This document shows positions 51,945-59,391 of a DNA stretch of 64,000 nt, piece by piece. Within the stretch, counting starts at the first letter, position 1. Every line of letters begins with the position of its first letter. Under the pieces are notes generated by a model, which ran no database searches, had not been told where the DNA came from, and was given only the letters and a program-made list of their open reading frames with translations. A program made the translations under genes and the position numbers. The stretch is from the NCBI RefSeq assembly GCF_014930365.1, contig NZ_JABXWI010000008.1:1-64000 (forward strand). The letters run 5' to 3'. The stretch is from Streptomyces caniscabiei (GTDB taxonomy: Bacteria > Actinomycetota > Actinomycetes > Streptomycetales > Streptomycetaceae).

Positions 51945-52856
51945 ATGGCGAACAATGCCGAGGAGATCAAGAAATTTCTGCGCGCCCGGCGTGACGCGGT
52001 CCGTCCCTCCCAGGTCGGCCTGGCGAACTACCCGGGCCGGCGAGTACCTGGCCTGCGCCGCGAAGAGGTCGCGCAGCTCGCCGGCGTCAGCGTGGACTAC
52101 TACACCCGGCTGGAACAAGGGCGGCTGACCAGCGCCTCGGAGGGCGTCATCCTCTCCATCGCCGAGGCCCTGAAGCTCACGCAAGCCGAGACCCAATACC
52201 TGCGCGACCTGCTGCGCCCCCAGCCCCGCCGCAGCGCCGAGCCGGCGCCGCCCCAGCAGGTGCGGCCCGACCTGCTGCGCATGCTGAACGGGCTGCACGA
52301 CCAGCCTGCCTTCGTCCTCGGCCGCCGCAACGAGGTCCTGGCCTCCAACGACCTTCTCGACGCCCTGTTCACCCCGTTCAACCACCGCCCGCCCGGCGAG
52401 CGCAACCTGCTGCGCTGGATGCTCCTCGACCCCGCCGCCCGCTCCCTCTACCTCGACTGGGCTCAGGTCACCTCCGAAGTCGTCGGCGTGCTGCGCGCCG
52501 AGGCCGGCCGCAACCCGAACGACCCGCGGATCGCCGAATTCGTCGCCGAACTTCGCTCGGTGTCCCCCGAGTTCCGCACCTGGTGGGCCGAGCGGACCGT
52601 GGTCGAACGCACCTGGGGCAGCAAACGGTTCAACCATCCCGTCGTCGGGCGCCTCGACATCACCTACGAAGCCCTCTCCCTGCCCGGCGACCCTGACCAG
52701 ATCCTCTTCGTCTACGCCGGCAAGACCGACGACGACCTCGAGAAACTGCGCATCCTTGCCAGCTGGTACGCCCAGTCCACCCCCCGCCCCGCCTCCGCAG
52801 GCAAGGACACTTCCCAGCCGGACGGGGTGGGCGAACAAGATCCTCGCCACGCGTAG
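51945..52856 (+). CDS. XRE-family regulator with MmyB-like ligand domain
   Basis: 303 residues. The N-terminal helix-turn-helix (RPSQVGLANYPGRRVPGLRREEVAQLAGVSVDYYTRLEQGRLTSASEGVILSIAEAL) is followed by the MmyB-like domain (PAFVLGRRNEVLASNDLLDALF; RNLLRWMLLDPAARSLYLDW; HPVVGRLDITYEALSLPGDPDQILFVYA), thought to bind a fatty or aromatic ligand. This type is nearly always divergent from an SDR it represses, as here. In the 285-bp gap GCACCCCT (51684-51691) and AGGGGTGC (51723-51730) are a possible but distant inverted pair. Confidence 0.9.
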   Translation: MANNAEEIKKFLRARRDAVRPSQVGLANYPGRRVPGLRREEVAQLAGVSVDYYTRLEQGRLTSASEGVILSIAEALKLTQAETQYLRDLLRPQPRRSAEPAPPQQVRPDLLRMLNGLHDQPAFVLGRRNEVLASNDLLDALFTPFNHRPPGERNLLRWMLLDPAARSLYLDWAQVTSEVVGVLRAEAGRNPNDPRIAEFVAELRSVSPEFRTWWAERTVVERTWGSKRFNHPVVGRLDITYEALSLPGDPDQILFVYAGKTDDDLEKLRILASWYAQSTPRPASAGKDTSQPDGVGEQDPRHA

Positions 52857-52876
52857 ACCCGGCCGGGCGCCCCGCC

Positions 52877-52899
52877 GCCGGCTCCCCCCAGGAGCCGGC
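52877..52899. terminator. Hairpin terminator after the XRE regulator
   Basis: A perfect 9-bp GC stem (52877-52885 with 52891-52899) around a 5-base loop, 20 bp after the stop. The rest of the gap to 53291 holds no recognised gene. Confidence 0.75.
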
Positions 52900-53291
52900 T
52901 CGGCGGCTCCACCCCCGCATGTCGACCGGGTCGTGAAAGAACGGGTCCTTGGCCACGCCGTCGCTCCAGGGGTCGGCGTGAGCCTGCTCTGACGCCCGGT
53001 CGGTGCGGGCTGTCCCCCCTGCGCCGGGGCGCAGCAATCCCCTACGGGTGAAGTACTCGTGTGCCGGGTGCGGGGGATTCGTCGCCGCGATGAAGAGCGG
53101 GATGGGCGTACGGCCCTCGGTGCCGAGAGGCGGCATCGTCGCCCGTCGTGCTCCCGGCCGCGAGCACACCCCCGCAACGTCTCAAAGTAGCTGGTGGCCG
53201 CCCGGCACGGTATCAAAAGTCGGCCCATGGGGAGGGCATCGGCCGCGCCGAGCGGTCTCGGTACTCCGTCAGGCTGGGCTAGGCCGAAACC

Positions 53292-54140
53292 TCAGCGTCC
53301 GACGACGTCGGCGTAGCCGTGCCCGGTGATCTCGTGCCCCTCGAACGTGCCGGTCACGTAACACACATGGGACTTGGCGCCTTGTGTGCCGTCGAGCTTG
53401 CGAGGGGTGATCTCCAGTCGGGCGTCGAGGCCGGGAATCGACAGGATCCAGTGCTCGTCGCGGTCGGTTCGCCCAGCGGACATGATCAGGTGTGAGCCGT
53501 CCTCACGCAGCGCCGTGAGCCAGGAAGTGCCGTCTCCCTCGGTGTCCCAGACGCTGAGGTAGCGGCCCCGTCCGAGGTCGAGTCCGAGCCACAAGAAGCG
53601 CAGTGGTCTGCTGACCTCGGCAAGCCACTGACGGTCGCACCACGTATGCCCGGTGACCCGATGCGTGACCCCTTCGATGGTGATGGTTCCTGAGGCGATC
53701 AGGCCGGGCAGGGCGAACTGCCCGGTCGTCCCGCCGAAGAAAGGGAACACCCCACTGCCGCCGCTGAAGAGCACCGAATCTTCCCGCCTGAGCGCCAGCC
53801 GGATCGACGCGGAGTCCGTCGCGCCTGAGATCTCGAGTTCGTCCAGGTCTCCGCTCAGGCTCAGGATCGATGTCTGGACGTCGAGCTGGTCCGTGGACAA
53901 TTTCACGTCGTGGAGGGGCTCGACGATGTGCTTGTCGCCGGCGTGTTCGTCCGCTTCCCGCAGCAGCGCGACCGTGCCGTGACAGGCTCCGTCCGTGTCC
54001 ATCGCGTGGATCTTCGCCCAGAAGACGTTCCCGTCGTCGTCGCGCAGCCTGGAGGCGAACCACCAGGAGTCGTTCTTGCCTGGAGCGGTCGCGGCGAGGT
54101 CGTCGGCGGCGCTGATCAGGGTGGGGTGGAGCGAGGTCAT
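53292..54140 (-). CDS. CrtC/AttH-like lipocalin-fold protein
   Basis: 282 residues built of beta strands: DSWWFASRLRDDDGNVFWAKIHAMD, SGGSGVFPFFGGTTGQFALPGLIASGTITIEGVTHRVTGHTWCDRQWL, LRFLWLGLDLGRGRYLSVWDTEGDG, and ITGHGYADVVG. GHTWCDRQW and the paired lipocalin-like halves match hydroxyneurosporene-synthase (CrtC)/AttH-type proteins, which include hydratases and carotenoid- or terpene-modifying enzymes. It overlaps the upstream SnoaL-like gene by 4 bp (ATGA). Possibly hydrates or cyclises a product of the FAD monooxygenase. Confidence 0.75.
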   Translation of the reverse strand: MTSLHPTLISAADDLAATAPGKNDSWWFASRLRDDDGNVFWAKIHAMDTDGACHGTVALLREADEHAGDKHIVEPLHDVKLSTDQLDVQTSILSLSGDLDELEISGATDSASIRLALRREDSVLFSGGSGVFPFFGGTTGQFALPGLIASGTITIEGVTHRVTGHTWCDRQWLAEVSRPLRFLWLGLDLGRGRYLSVWDTEGDGTSWLTALREDGSHLIMSAGRTDRDEHWILSIPGLDARLEITPRKLDGTQGAKSHVCYVTGTFEGHEITGHGYADVVGR

Positions 54141-54520
54141 CCTGCCTCCTGCGTCTCTGGACCGAGGACCCGCAGGTTCGTGATCAACCCGCTGTCGTCG
54201 ACGGTCACGTGCTCGGTACCGCCCTGGGAAGCGAGTTGGCCGTCAAGCATGCGCCAAGCTGCTATGAAGCGGACCTCGAGCGTTCGTTCGTCGAGCGCCG
54301 TGGTGGTCCACACGTGCTTGCAGTCGGCCATGTCGGAGTAGAAGCGTCGGTAGAACTCGGTGATGTCGGCCAGGCCGGTCACCGGTGGGACGTCGCCGAA
54401 CCGCACGACGGCGCCGGGCGCGAAGACCGATCCGAGCTCCTGCAGTGCCTGCGGTTCGTGCACGGCACGGTCCACGAGCGTGATGTAGCGGTCGACCACC
54501 GTAGCGGTTGTCTGAGTCAT
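54137..54520 (-). CDS. SnoaL/NTF2-like protein
   Basis: 127 residues, a cone-shaped NTF2 fold: VVDRYITLVDRAVHEPQALQELGSVFAPGAVVRFGDVPPVTGLADITEFYRRFYSDMADCKHVWTTTALDERTLEVRFIAAWRMLDGQLASQGGTEHVTV. Such proteins serve as cyclases, isomerases or hydratases. It sits 26 bp after the FAD monooxygenase and overlaps the CrtC-like gene, so the three form one unit. Confidence 0.8.
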   Translation of the reverse strand: MTQTTATVVDRYITLVDRAVHEPQALQELGSVFAPGAVVRFGDVPPVTGLADITEFYRRFYSDMADCKHVWTTTALDERTLEVRFIAAWRMLDGQLASQGGTEHVTVDDSGLITNLRVLGPETQEAG

Positions 54521-54546
54521 CGCATGTCCTCGTTCTCGTGTGGGTG

Positions 54547-55719
54547 TCAGCCCATCAGGGCTTTGCCGAGCCTGGCGCCGACCGGGGTGGAGACGGCGCG
54601 GATCAGGGTGCTGCGCGCGAGGCGGCCGAAGCGGTTGGCGGGCATGAAGAAGTGCCGCATCAGCAGCGCTTCCTTCTGATAGCGGGTGACGAACGGCCGC
54701 AGTTGCTGTTCCCAGCTGCCCAGAGCGGTGGGCAGGTCGCCGTGTTCGGTCAGCAGGCGGGCCAGCAGTTCGGCGCCCGCGATGCCCATGCCGGAACCCT
54801 GGCCGGAGTGGAGGGTCATGCACCAGGCGGAGTCGCCGAGCAGGACCACCCGGCCCTGGCTCCAGCGGTTCAGGTGGATCTGGCTCACCTGGTCGAACAG
54901 GACGGACTCGGAGCGGTCCATCGCCTCCAGCATGACGGGCACGAGGTCGCCGCCGAAGTCGGCGAAGGCCTGGCGCAGGGCGACCGAGGGCTTCTTGCGG
55001 ATCTCGGCGGAGGGCCAGTCCGTGCGGTAGAGCAGGAAGGCGACCGGGGGGTGGTCGCGGTAGCTGTTGATCCAGGCGGAGCGCCCTGGGGCGGTGGCGA
55101 CCGCGCAGTCGCCATCGCGCATGCCGGGCAGCGGGCCGTCCATGACGCAGGCGGCCACGACGTGGTCGAAGTCCTTGCGGTAGAGGTCCTCGGGGCCGAA
55201 GGCCAGGGAGCGGACCGTGGAGTGGATACCGTCGGCGCCGATGAGCAGGTCCGCGCTCTCCACGGACCCGTCGGTGAGGGTCACGGTCACCTGGTCGCGG
55301 TCCTGGGTGATGGCCGCGGGCCCCGTGCCGTAACGGATCTCCACCAGGTCCTGCACAGCCTCGTACAACACGCGCTCCAGATCGCTGCGCAGCAGCATCC
55401 GCAGCGGGGTGCCGTTGGCCTGTTCGGGAAAGGTCAGGCCAGGGGTGAGACGGCCGCGGGAATCGACTTCGAACATACGCCCTTCAGGGTCGCGGCGGTC
55501 CGGGAGGGAGTCCAGAATGCCCAGGCGTTCGGCAGCGGTGTAGCCCGGGCCGTTGAAGCGGACGAAGTAGCCGCCGGTGCGGCGTTCGGGGGTCCGCTCG
55601 ATGATCAAGGGCTTCCAGCCGGCCCGGTGCAGGCTCAGGGCCGCGGCCAGACCGGAGATGCCGGATCCGACGACAAGGGCACGGCGGGGGCCCTGTGGGG
55701 GGAGTGACGAAGAGGTCAT
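54547..55719 (-). CDS. FAD-dependent monooxygenase
   Basis: 390 residues of the aromatic-hydroxylase type: ALVVGSGISGLAAALSLHRAGWKPLIIER (FAD), LLRSDLERVLYEAV, LLIGADGIHSTVRSLAFG, and VVLLGDSAWCMTLHSGQGSGMGIAGAELLARLL. The third motif has a tryptophan where histidine or phenylalanine is more usual, seen in several actinobacterial relatives. It is divergent from a TetR regulator across a perfect inverted repeat and is the first gene of a three-gene operon. Confidence 0.88.
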   Translation of the reverse strand: MTSSSLPPQGPRRALVVGSGISGLAAALSLHRAGWKPLIIERTPERRTGGYFVRFNGPGYTAAERLGILDSLPDRRDPEGRMFEVDSRGRLTPGLTFPEQANGTPLRMLLRSDLERVLYEAVQDLVEIRYGTGPAAITQDRDQVTVTLTDGSVESADLLIGADGIHSTVRSLAFGPEDLYRKDFDHVVAACVMDGPLPGMRDGDCAVATAPGRSAWINSYRDHPPVAFLLYRTDWPSAEIRKKPSVALRQAFADFGGDLVPVMLEAMDRSESVLFDQVSQIHLNRWSQGRVVLLGDSAWCMTLHSGQGSGMGIAGAELLARLLTEHGDLPTALGSWEQQLRPFVTRYQKEALLMRHFFMPANRFGRLARSTLIRAVSTPVGARLGKALMG

Positions 55720-55743
55720 GCCCCGACCATACTCTTGATCGAT

Positions 55744-55778
55744 ACTGGATGACCAGATTCGAAATTTGGTCATCCAGT
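55744..55778. promoter_or_regulatory. 12-bp perfect inverted repeat, TetR operator
   Basis: ACTGGATGACCA (55744-55755) is exactly complemented at 55767-55778 with an 11-bp A/T-rich spacer. It fills the 76-bp gap between the FAD monooxygenase and TetR starts, so the TetR protein would repress both. Confidence 0.85.
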
Positions 55779-55795
55779 GAAGGGGGTGGGATGCT

Positions 55796-56506
55796 GTGCT
55801 CATGACCTTGGATCGCTCGGCCGGCGCCCTGCAGGCCGACCACGAACGCGCCGAGCGCATCCTGGCCGCCGCGCGCGAACTGCTGCTGGCCTGGGGCTAC
55901 AAGCGGGTCACCGTGGATGAGATCGCCCGCCGCGCCCGTGTCGGGAAAGGCACCGTCTACCTTCACTGGAAGACGAAACAGCTCCTGTTCGCCGAACTGC
56001 TGCGGCGTGAACTCCACAAGGCGCTCGGCGTCTTCGCCGCCGGAATCAGAGAAGACCCCGCTGCGGCCCTGCCCAGCCGGGTGGTCCGGCAGGTGTTCCT
56101 GCAGCAGACCCGCGACCCCGTCACTCGGGCCCTCCATGCCGGCGACAGCGAGATCCTCGGCGTGCTCGCCATCACCCCGGCGGGCCGTCCCCTCATCCAG
56201 GAACTCGGCTTCCACACACTCCTCGCCCGACTCGTCGAGGTGTGGCGCGCACACGGGCTCGTGGCCGTCACGGCACCGGCGGCCGACCAGGTCTATACAA
56301 TCGACGCGGTGCTGACCGGATTCATCACGGGAGGCATCGCGGTCCCGGCCGAGGACTTCCGCCCGGACCGCCGGGCGGACCTGCTCGCCCACACGATCAA
56401 GGCAGCCCTGGAAACCTCCGCCACGCCGGACGAGGCCGCCCTCCGCGCGGCCGCCCACGACGTGCTCGACGCCCTGGACGCCACCCAGGGTGCGCTAGTT
56501 ACCTGA
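55796..56506 (+). CDS. TetR-family transcriptional regulator
   Basis: 236 residues. The helix-turn-helix spans about residues 20-65 (AERILAAARELLLAWGYKRVTVDEIARRARVGKGTVYLHWKTKQLLF); the ligand domain is helical with no recognised subfamily. Start GTG 55796 has AGGGGGTGGG 5-15 bases ahead; ATG 55802 is an alternative. It represses the divergent FAD monooxygenase operon through the 35-bp site in between and is induced by an unknown ligand. Confidence 0.9.
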   Translation: MLMTLDRSAGALQADHERAERILAAARELLLAWGYKRVTVDEIARRARVGKGTVYLHWKTKQLLFAELLRRELHKALGVFAAGIREDPAAALPSRVVRQVFLQQTRDPVTRALHAGDSEILGVLAITPAGRPLIQELGFHTLLARLVEVWRAHGLVAVTAPAADQVYTIDAVLTGFITGGIAVPAEDFRPDRRADLLAHTIKAALETSATPDEAALRAAAHDVLDALDATQGALVT

Positions 56507-56518
56507 CGACGGCTCTCC

Positions 56519-56680
56519 GTGCAGGCCACGGCTCCTCTTGCCCTGGCGAACTGGAGCGTCGGCATGCCGCAGCTGTGGCGCATGGTGCTCGGCACCGACA
56601 TCGGCATGGACCGGCTCCGTCAAGAGATCGCTCGCGCGGCGACCGCGCTTGCCTCGGAGGGCTTGCGCGGCGGTGCCTGA
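56519..56680 (+). CDS. Possible small protein or gene fragment
   Basis: A 53-residue frame from GTG 56519: APLALANWSVGMPQLWRMVLGTDIGMDRLRQEIARAATALASEGLRGG. The composition looks coding, but there is no ribosome site and no family match. It starts 12 bp after the TetR stop and may be the end of a lost gene. The gap from here to 57004 holds only a candidate operator. Confidence 0.3.
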   Translation: MQATAPLALANWSVGMPQLWRMVLGTDIGMDRLRQEIARAATALASEGLRGGA

Positions 56681-56864
56681 TGTGCGGGTGACCGGACACC
56701 GGGCTGTTCGCCCTTGGCCGGAGTCATCACCATCCGCGTGAGCGGCTCCATCAGTCGCAGCGGATCATGCATGCCGGTGCTCCGGGTTGCCCGCTGTCTT
56801 CGAACCCCAGGTGCGGAAGGCCTTCAGATCGTCCAGCTCCAGGCTGAAGCCCTTGGTGCTGGGC

Positions 56865-56879
56865 GTTCATTGAACGAAC
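56865..56879. promoter_or_regulatory. IclR-type palindromic motif upstream of an SDR gene
   Basis: GTTCATTGAACGAAC contains the palindrome GTTC-ATT-GAAC plus a further GAAC. Its right part AACGAACA is shared with the motifs at 59143-59158 and 62520-62535. It lies 126 bp before the SDR start. Confidence 0.45.
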
Positions 56880-57004
56880 AAGCCGCAGTCGTCGGCAGCC
56901 TCGAAGCACAAGAATCCGAGGGCGAGGGCCTTGCGGCACCGAGCGCTCCATGGGGCCGTGGCCGCTCTGGCTGTGTTCGAACGCCGACCGAGGAGACATG
57001 AGTC

Positions 57005-57751
57005 ATGGCTGGAGGACTGGCGGGCAGGACCGCCGTGGTGACCGGGGGCAGTGCCGGCATCGGGCAGGAGATCGCCCGGAGGCTCGCGGCGGAGGGGGCG
57101 GACATCGCGGTCGCGGACGTCGACGCGGCGGACGAGACGCGGGCACTGGTCACGGAGACAGGACGTCGGTTCTTCAGTGACAAGGTCGACGTCTCGGACG
57201 AGGAGGCCATCAACGGGTTCGCCGCGAGGGTCCGCGGCGAGTTCGGTTCCGCCGACATCCTGGTGAACAACGCGGCCGTGGTGCTGCTGGCCGACCTCGA
57301 CCATGTGACGTACGACGACTGGCGTCGCACCTTCGCGGTCAACGTGGACGGCCCCCTTTTGGCTTCCAGGGCGTTCCTTCCGGACCTGAAGAGATCCCGG
57401 TCGGGACGGATCATCAACATCACCTCGTCGAGCTACTGGACCGCGCCGCCGCCCTTCGTCTCCTACGTCTCCGCCAAGGGCGCGTTGAACGGCCTCACCT
57501 CCGTCCTGGCCGCCAACCTCGCCGCTCACGGCATCACCGTCAACGGCGTGGCGGCGGGTCTGGTCCGGACCGCCGCAGCCATGGAGAACACCGGCGAGGC
57601 CTTCTTCGAGCAGGCCGTGCAGGCGCAGAACATCCAGCGGGTGCAGATGCCGGACGACGTCTCGGGCGTCGTGGCGTTCCTGGCCTCTGAGGACGCCGCG
57701 TTCATCACGGGGCAGATCGTCGTCGCGGACGGCGGCAGCACACGCCGCTGA
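57005..57751 (+). CDS. SDR-family oxidoreductase
   Basis: 248 residues: TGGSAGIGQEIARRLAAEGADIAVADVDAADE (NAD type), LVNNAAVVL, SSYWTAPPPFVSYVSAKG with the catalytic pair, and the C-terminal GQIVVADGGSTRR. GAGGAGACATGAGTC precedes the ATG. It may form a transcript with the secreted cupin 100 bp downstream. Substrate unknown. Confidence 0.9.
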   Translation: MAGGLAGRTAVVTGGSAGIGQEIARRLAAEGADIAVADVDAADETRALVTETGRRFFSDKVDVSDEEAINGFAARVRGEFGSADILVNNAAVVLLADLDHVTYDDWRRTFAVNVDGPLLASRAFLPDLKRSRSGRIINITSSSYWTAPPPFVSYVSAKGALNGLTSVLAANLAAHGITVNGVAAGLVRTAAAMENTGEAFFEQAVQAQNIQRVQMPDDVSGVVAFLASEDAAFITGQIVVADGGSTRR

Positions 57752-57851
57752 GACGAAATACGACATTCACCGCACACGCCCACACGCCTCAGTCCGGCGG
57801 GTCCGCTGACCCGCACCCGACTCCGCACACCACGAAAGGACCGCAGCACAC

Positions 57852-58283
57852 ATGCGCTCAACCAGCCGAGCTGCCCTCATAGGCATGTCGGCCCTGCCCC
57901 TCGTCCTGGTACCAGGGGTGTCCCATGCCACTCCGAGTTCGGGAGTCTCGTCAACCACCCTCTACGAGCGGACGGTTGACGGCACGACGTACACACTGAA
58001 GCGCATCACGATCAGCCCCGGCGGCACGACCGGATGGCACTACCACCCCGGGACGGTGTACGGGATCGTGCGGGAGGGCACGCTGACCCACTCGGACGCG
58101 GACTGCGCGACCGACGGCGTGTACTCCTCGGGTGACACCATCACCGAACCGGCCGGACCGGACCATGTCCACATCGGCCGGAACCTGGGCAGTACCCTCG
58201 TCGTCCTCGACGCGCTGTACGTCGATCTGACCGGCACCCCGCTCACGGTGGACGCTCCCGATCCAGGGTGCGACTTCCAGTGA
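57852..58283 (+). CDS. Secreted cupin-domain protein
   Basis: 143 residues with a signal peptide (RSTSRAALIGMSALPLVLVPGVSHA, cleavage near residue 26) and one cupin barrel: ITISPGGTTGWHYHPGTVYGIVREGTLTH and GDTITEPAGPDHVHIGRNLGSTLVVLDALYVDL. The motif WHYHP...E supplies metal ligands; DHVHIGRN is the second motif. GAAAGGA lies ahead of the ATG. It may be a metal-dependent enzyme or a ligand-binding protein outside the cell. It converges with the broken TetR gene. Confidence 0.82.
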   Translation: MRSTSRAALIGMSALPLVLVPGVSHATPSSGVSSTTLYERTVDGTTYTLKRITISPGGTTGWHYHPGTVYGIVREGTLTHSDADCATDGVYSSGDTITEPAGPDHVHIGRNLGSTLVVLDALYVDLTGTPLTVDAPDPGCDFQ

Positions 58284-58301
58284 CCGGCCGATGCCTGTGC
58301 T

Positions 58302-58905
58302 TCACTGCCGACTCTGCTGTGCGGGCTGCTCTTCCAGCGCTGAGGCCGGGGCGAACAGGCACAGGAGCAGATCGATGAAGCAGTCCGCGACCCGCTGGGC
58401 GGTATGGCAGTTCTCGACCTGCACGATCTGCAGGGCCGACGCGTGGAGCAGCCCGGTCACCGCGAACGCGGTCGAGTCCGGCAGCGGCGGTGTGCCGACG
58501 GTGAGACCTTCCGCGCCGCGCTTGCACCGCTCCATCGCCTCCCGCCGCACGGGAGAGAATCCGGCCGGCCCGTCATCGCCCATCATGATGCGGGTGATAC
58601 CGCGTTCTTTCCACGTGCTCAAGCGGTAGGCATGCGCCCCGCGAGATACATGGTTGCGGGGCTGGCCGATTCGGCGCCGACAGCCCGCTTCGCCGTGCGG
58701 GCCGAGGCGGTCGCATGGATGCTCGACAACCCGTTCGTCGGAGCGGAGAACACTTCGAGTTTGCCGCCGAAGTGGTGGTAGACACTGCCGGCACTCACAC
58801 CCGACGCCTGGACGATGTCATTGATGCCGGTGTTCTCGTAGCCGCGCTCGGAGAACAGCGTCCGCGCTGCGTCCGGCACTGCGCGCTGCGCTGTCGCCGA
58901 CCGGC
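58302..58905 (-). pseudogene. TetR-family regulator, frameshifted and with an altered 5' end
   Basis: The helix-turn-helix half (QRAVPDAARTLFSERGYENTGINDIVQASGVSAGSVYHHFGGKLEVF) is in one frame and ends at 58619. The ligand-domain half (STWKERGITRIMMGDDGPAGFSPVRREAMERCKRGAEGL...HTAQRVADCFIDLLLCLFAP) continues in another frame to 58302; HAYRLSTWKERGI shows that the shift lies near 58625-58650. No proper start is seen: the frame runs straight into the 9-bp repeat array. It probably once controlled the divergent efflux pump. Confidence 0.75.
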
Positions 58906-58920
58906 ACCGGCAGTCGAGTG

Positions 58921-59001
58921 GCCTCGTCGGCCTCGTCGGCCTCGTCGGCCTCGTCGGCCTCGTCGGCCTCGTCGGCCTCGTCGGCCTCGTCGGCCTCGTC
59001 G
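58921..59001. repeat. Nine perfect tandem copies of a 9-bp unit (GCCTCGTCG)
   Basis: 81 bp of exact repeats, with a tenth partial copy. The unit is a multiple of three, so array length can change without shifting a frame. It lies at the 5' end of the broken TetR gene and 390 bp upstream of the efflux pump. Perfect conservation implies recent expansion. Confidence 0.95.
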
Positions 59002-59142
59002 GCCGACGGCCTGTCCTGCAGTGCACGCCTGCGCCCCGAAGCCCGGCACGCACTCTGGGCGCACGGCGTCGCAGGACAGGTGCCTTCGCCGCATGACCTG
59101 CGACGCCGCGCCTGTCGAGACCGATGGATCGCTGATGGCTTG

Positions 59143-59158
59143 TCCGTCCAACGAACAT
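59143..59158. promoter_or_regulatory. IclR-type motif upstream of the efflux pump
   Basis: TCCGTCCAACGAACAT matches at 15 of 16 bases the minus-strand sequence at 62520-62535, in the IclR/monooxygenase divergent region. It lies about 235 bp before the pump gene. Confidence 0.6.
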
Positions 59159-59391
59159 GTCCATTGAGCGTGACGGCGGCCACTTCCTACCTTGTCGCTG
59201 CTCGGCACGGGTCGGTCACCACGCCGAGCGTCCTGAATCACATTGGTCGCAGAGCCACGCGGAGGCGGTCCGCGAAGGCCCCGGGGCGGTTCGGCAGCGG
59301 TGTCGCCGTACGGCCGATCACGAGCACCCCAGCAAGGTCCGGCGGCGAACGTCGGTTCCGACAGCAGCGCGCTGCGCACGAGGAGTCATCC

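Noticed and set aside
58921..59001. CRISPR array
   Set aside because: Units are 9 bp, contiguous and without spacers; it is a minisatellite.
58918..59391. N-terminal extension of the efflux pump through the 9-bp repeat (poly-serine/alanine)
   Set aside because: A good ribosome site precedes ATG 59392 and DHA2 pumps start near there; the upstream frame is repeat translation and promoter DNA.
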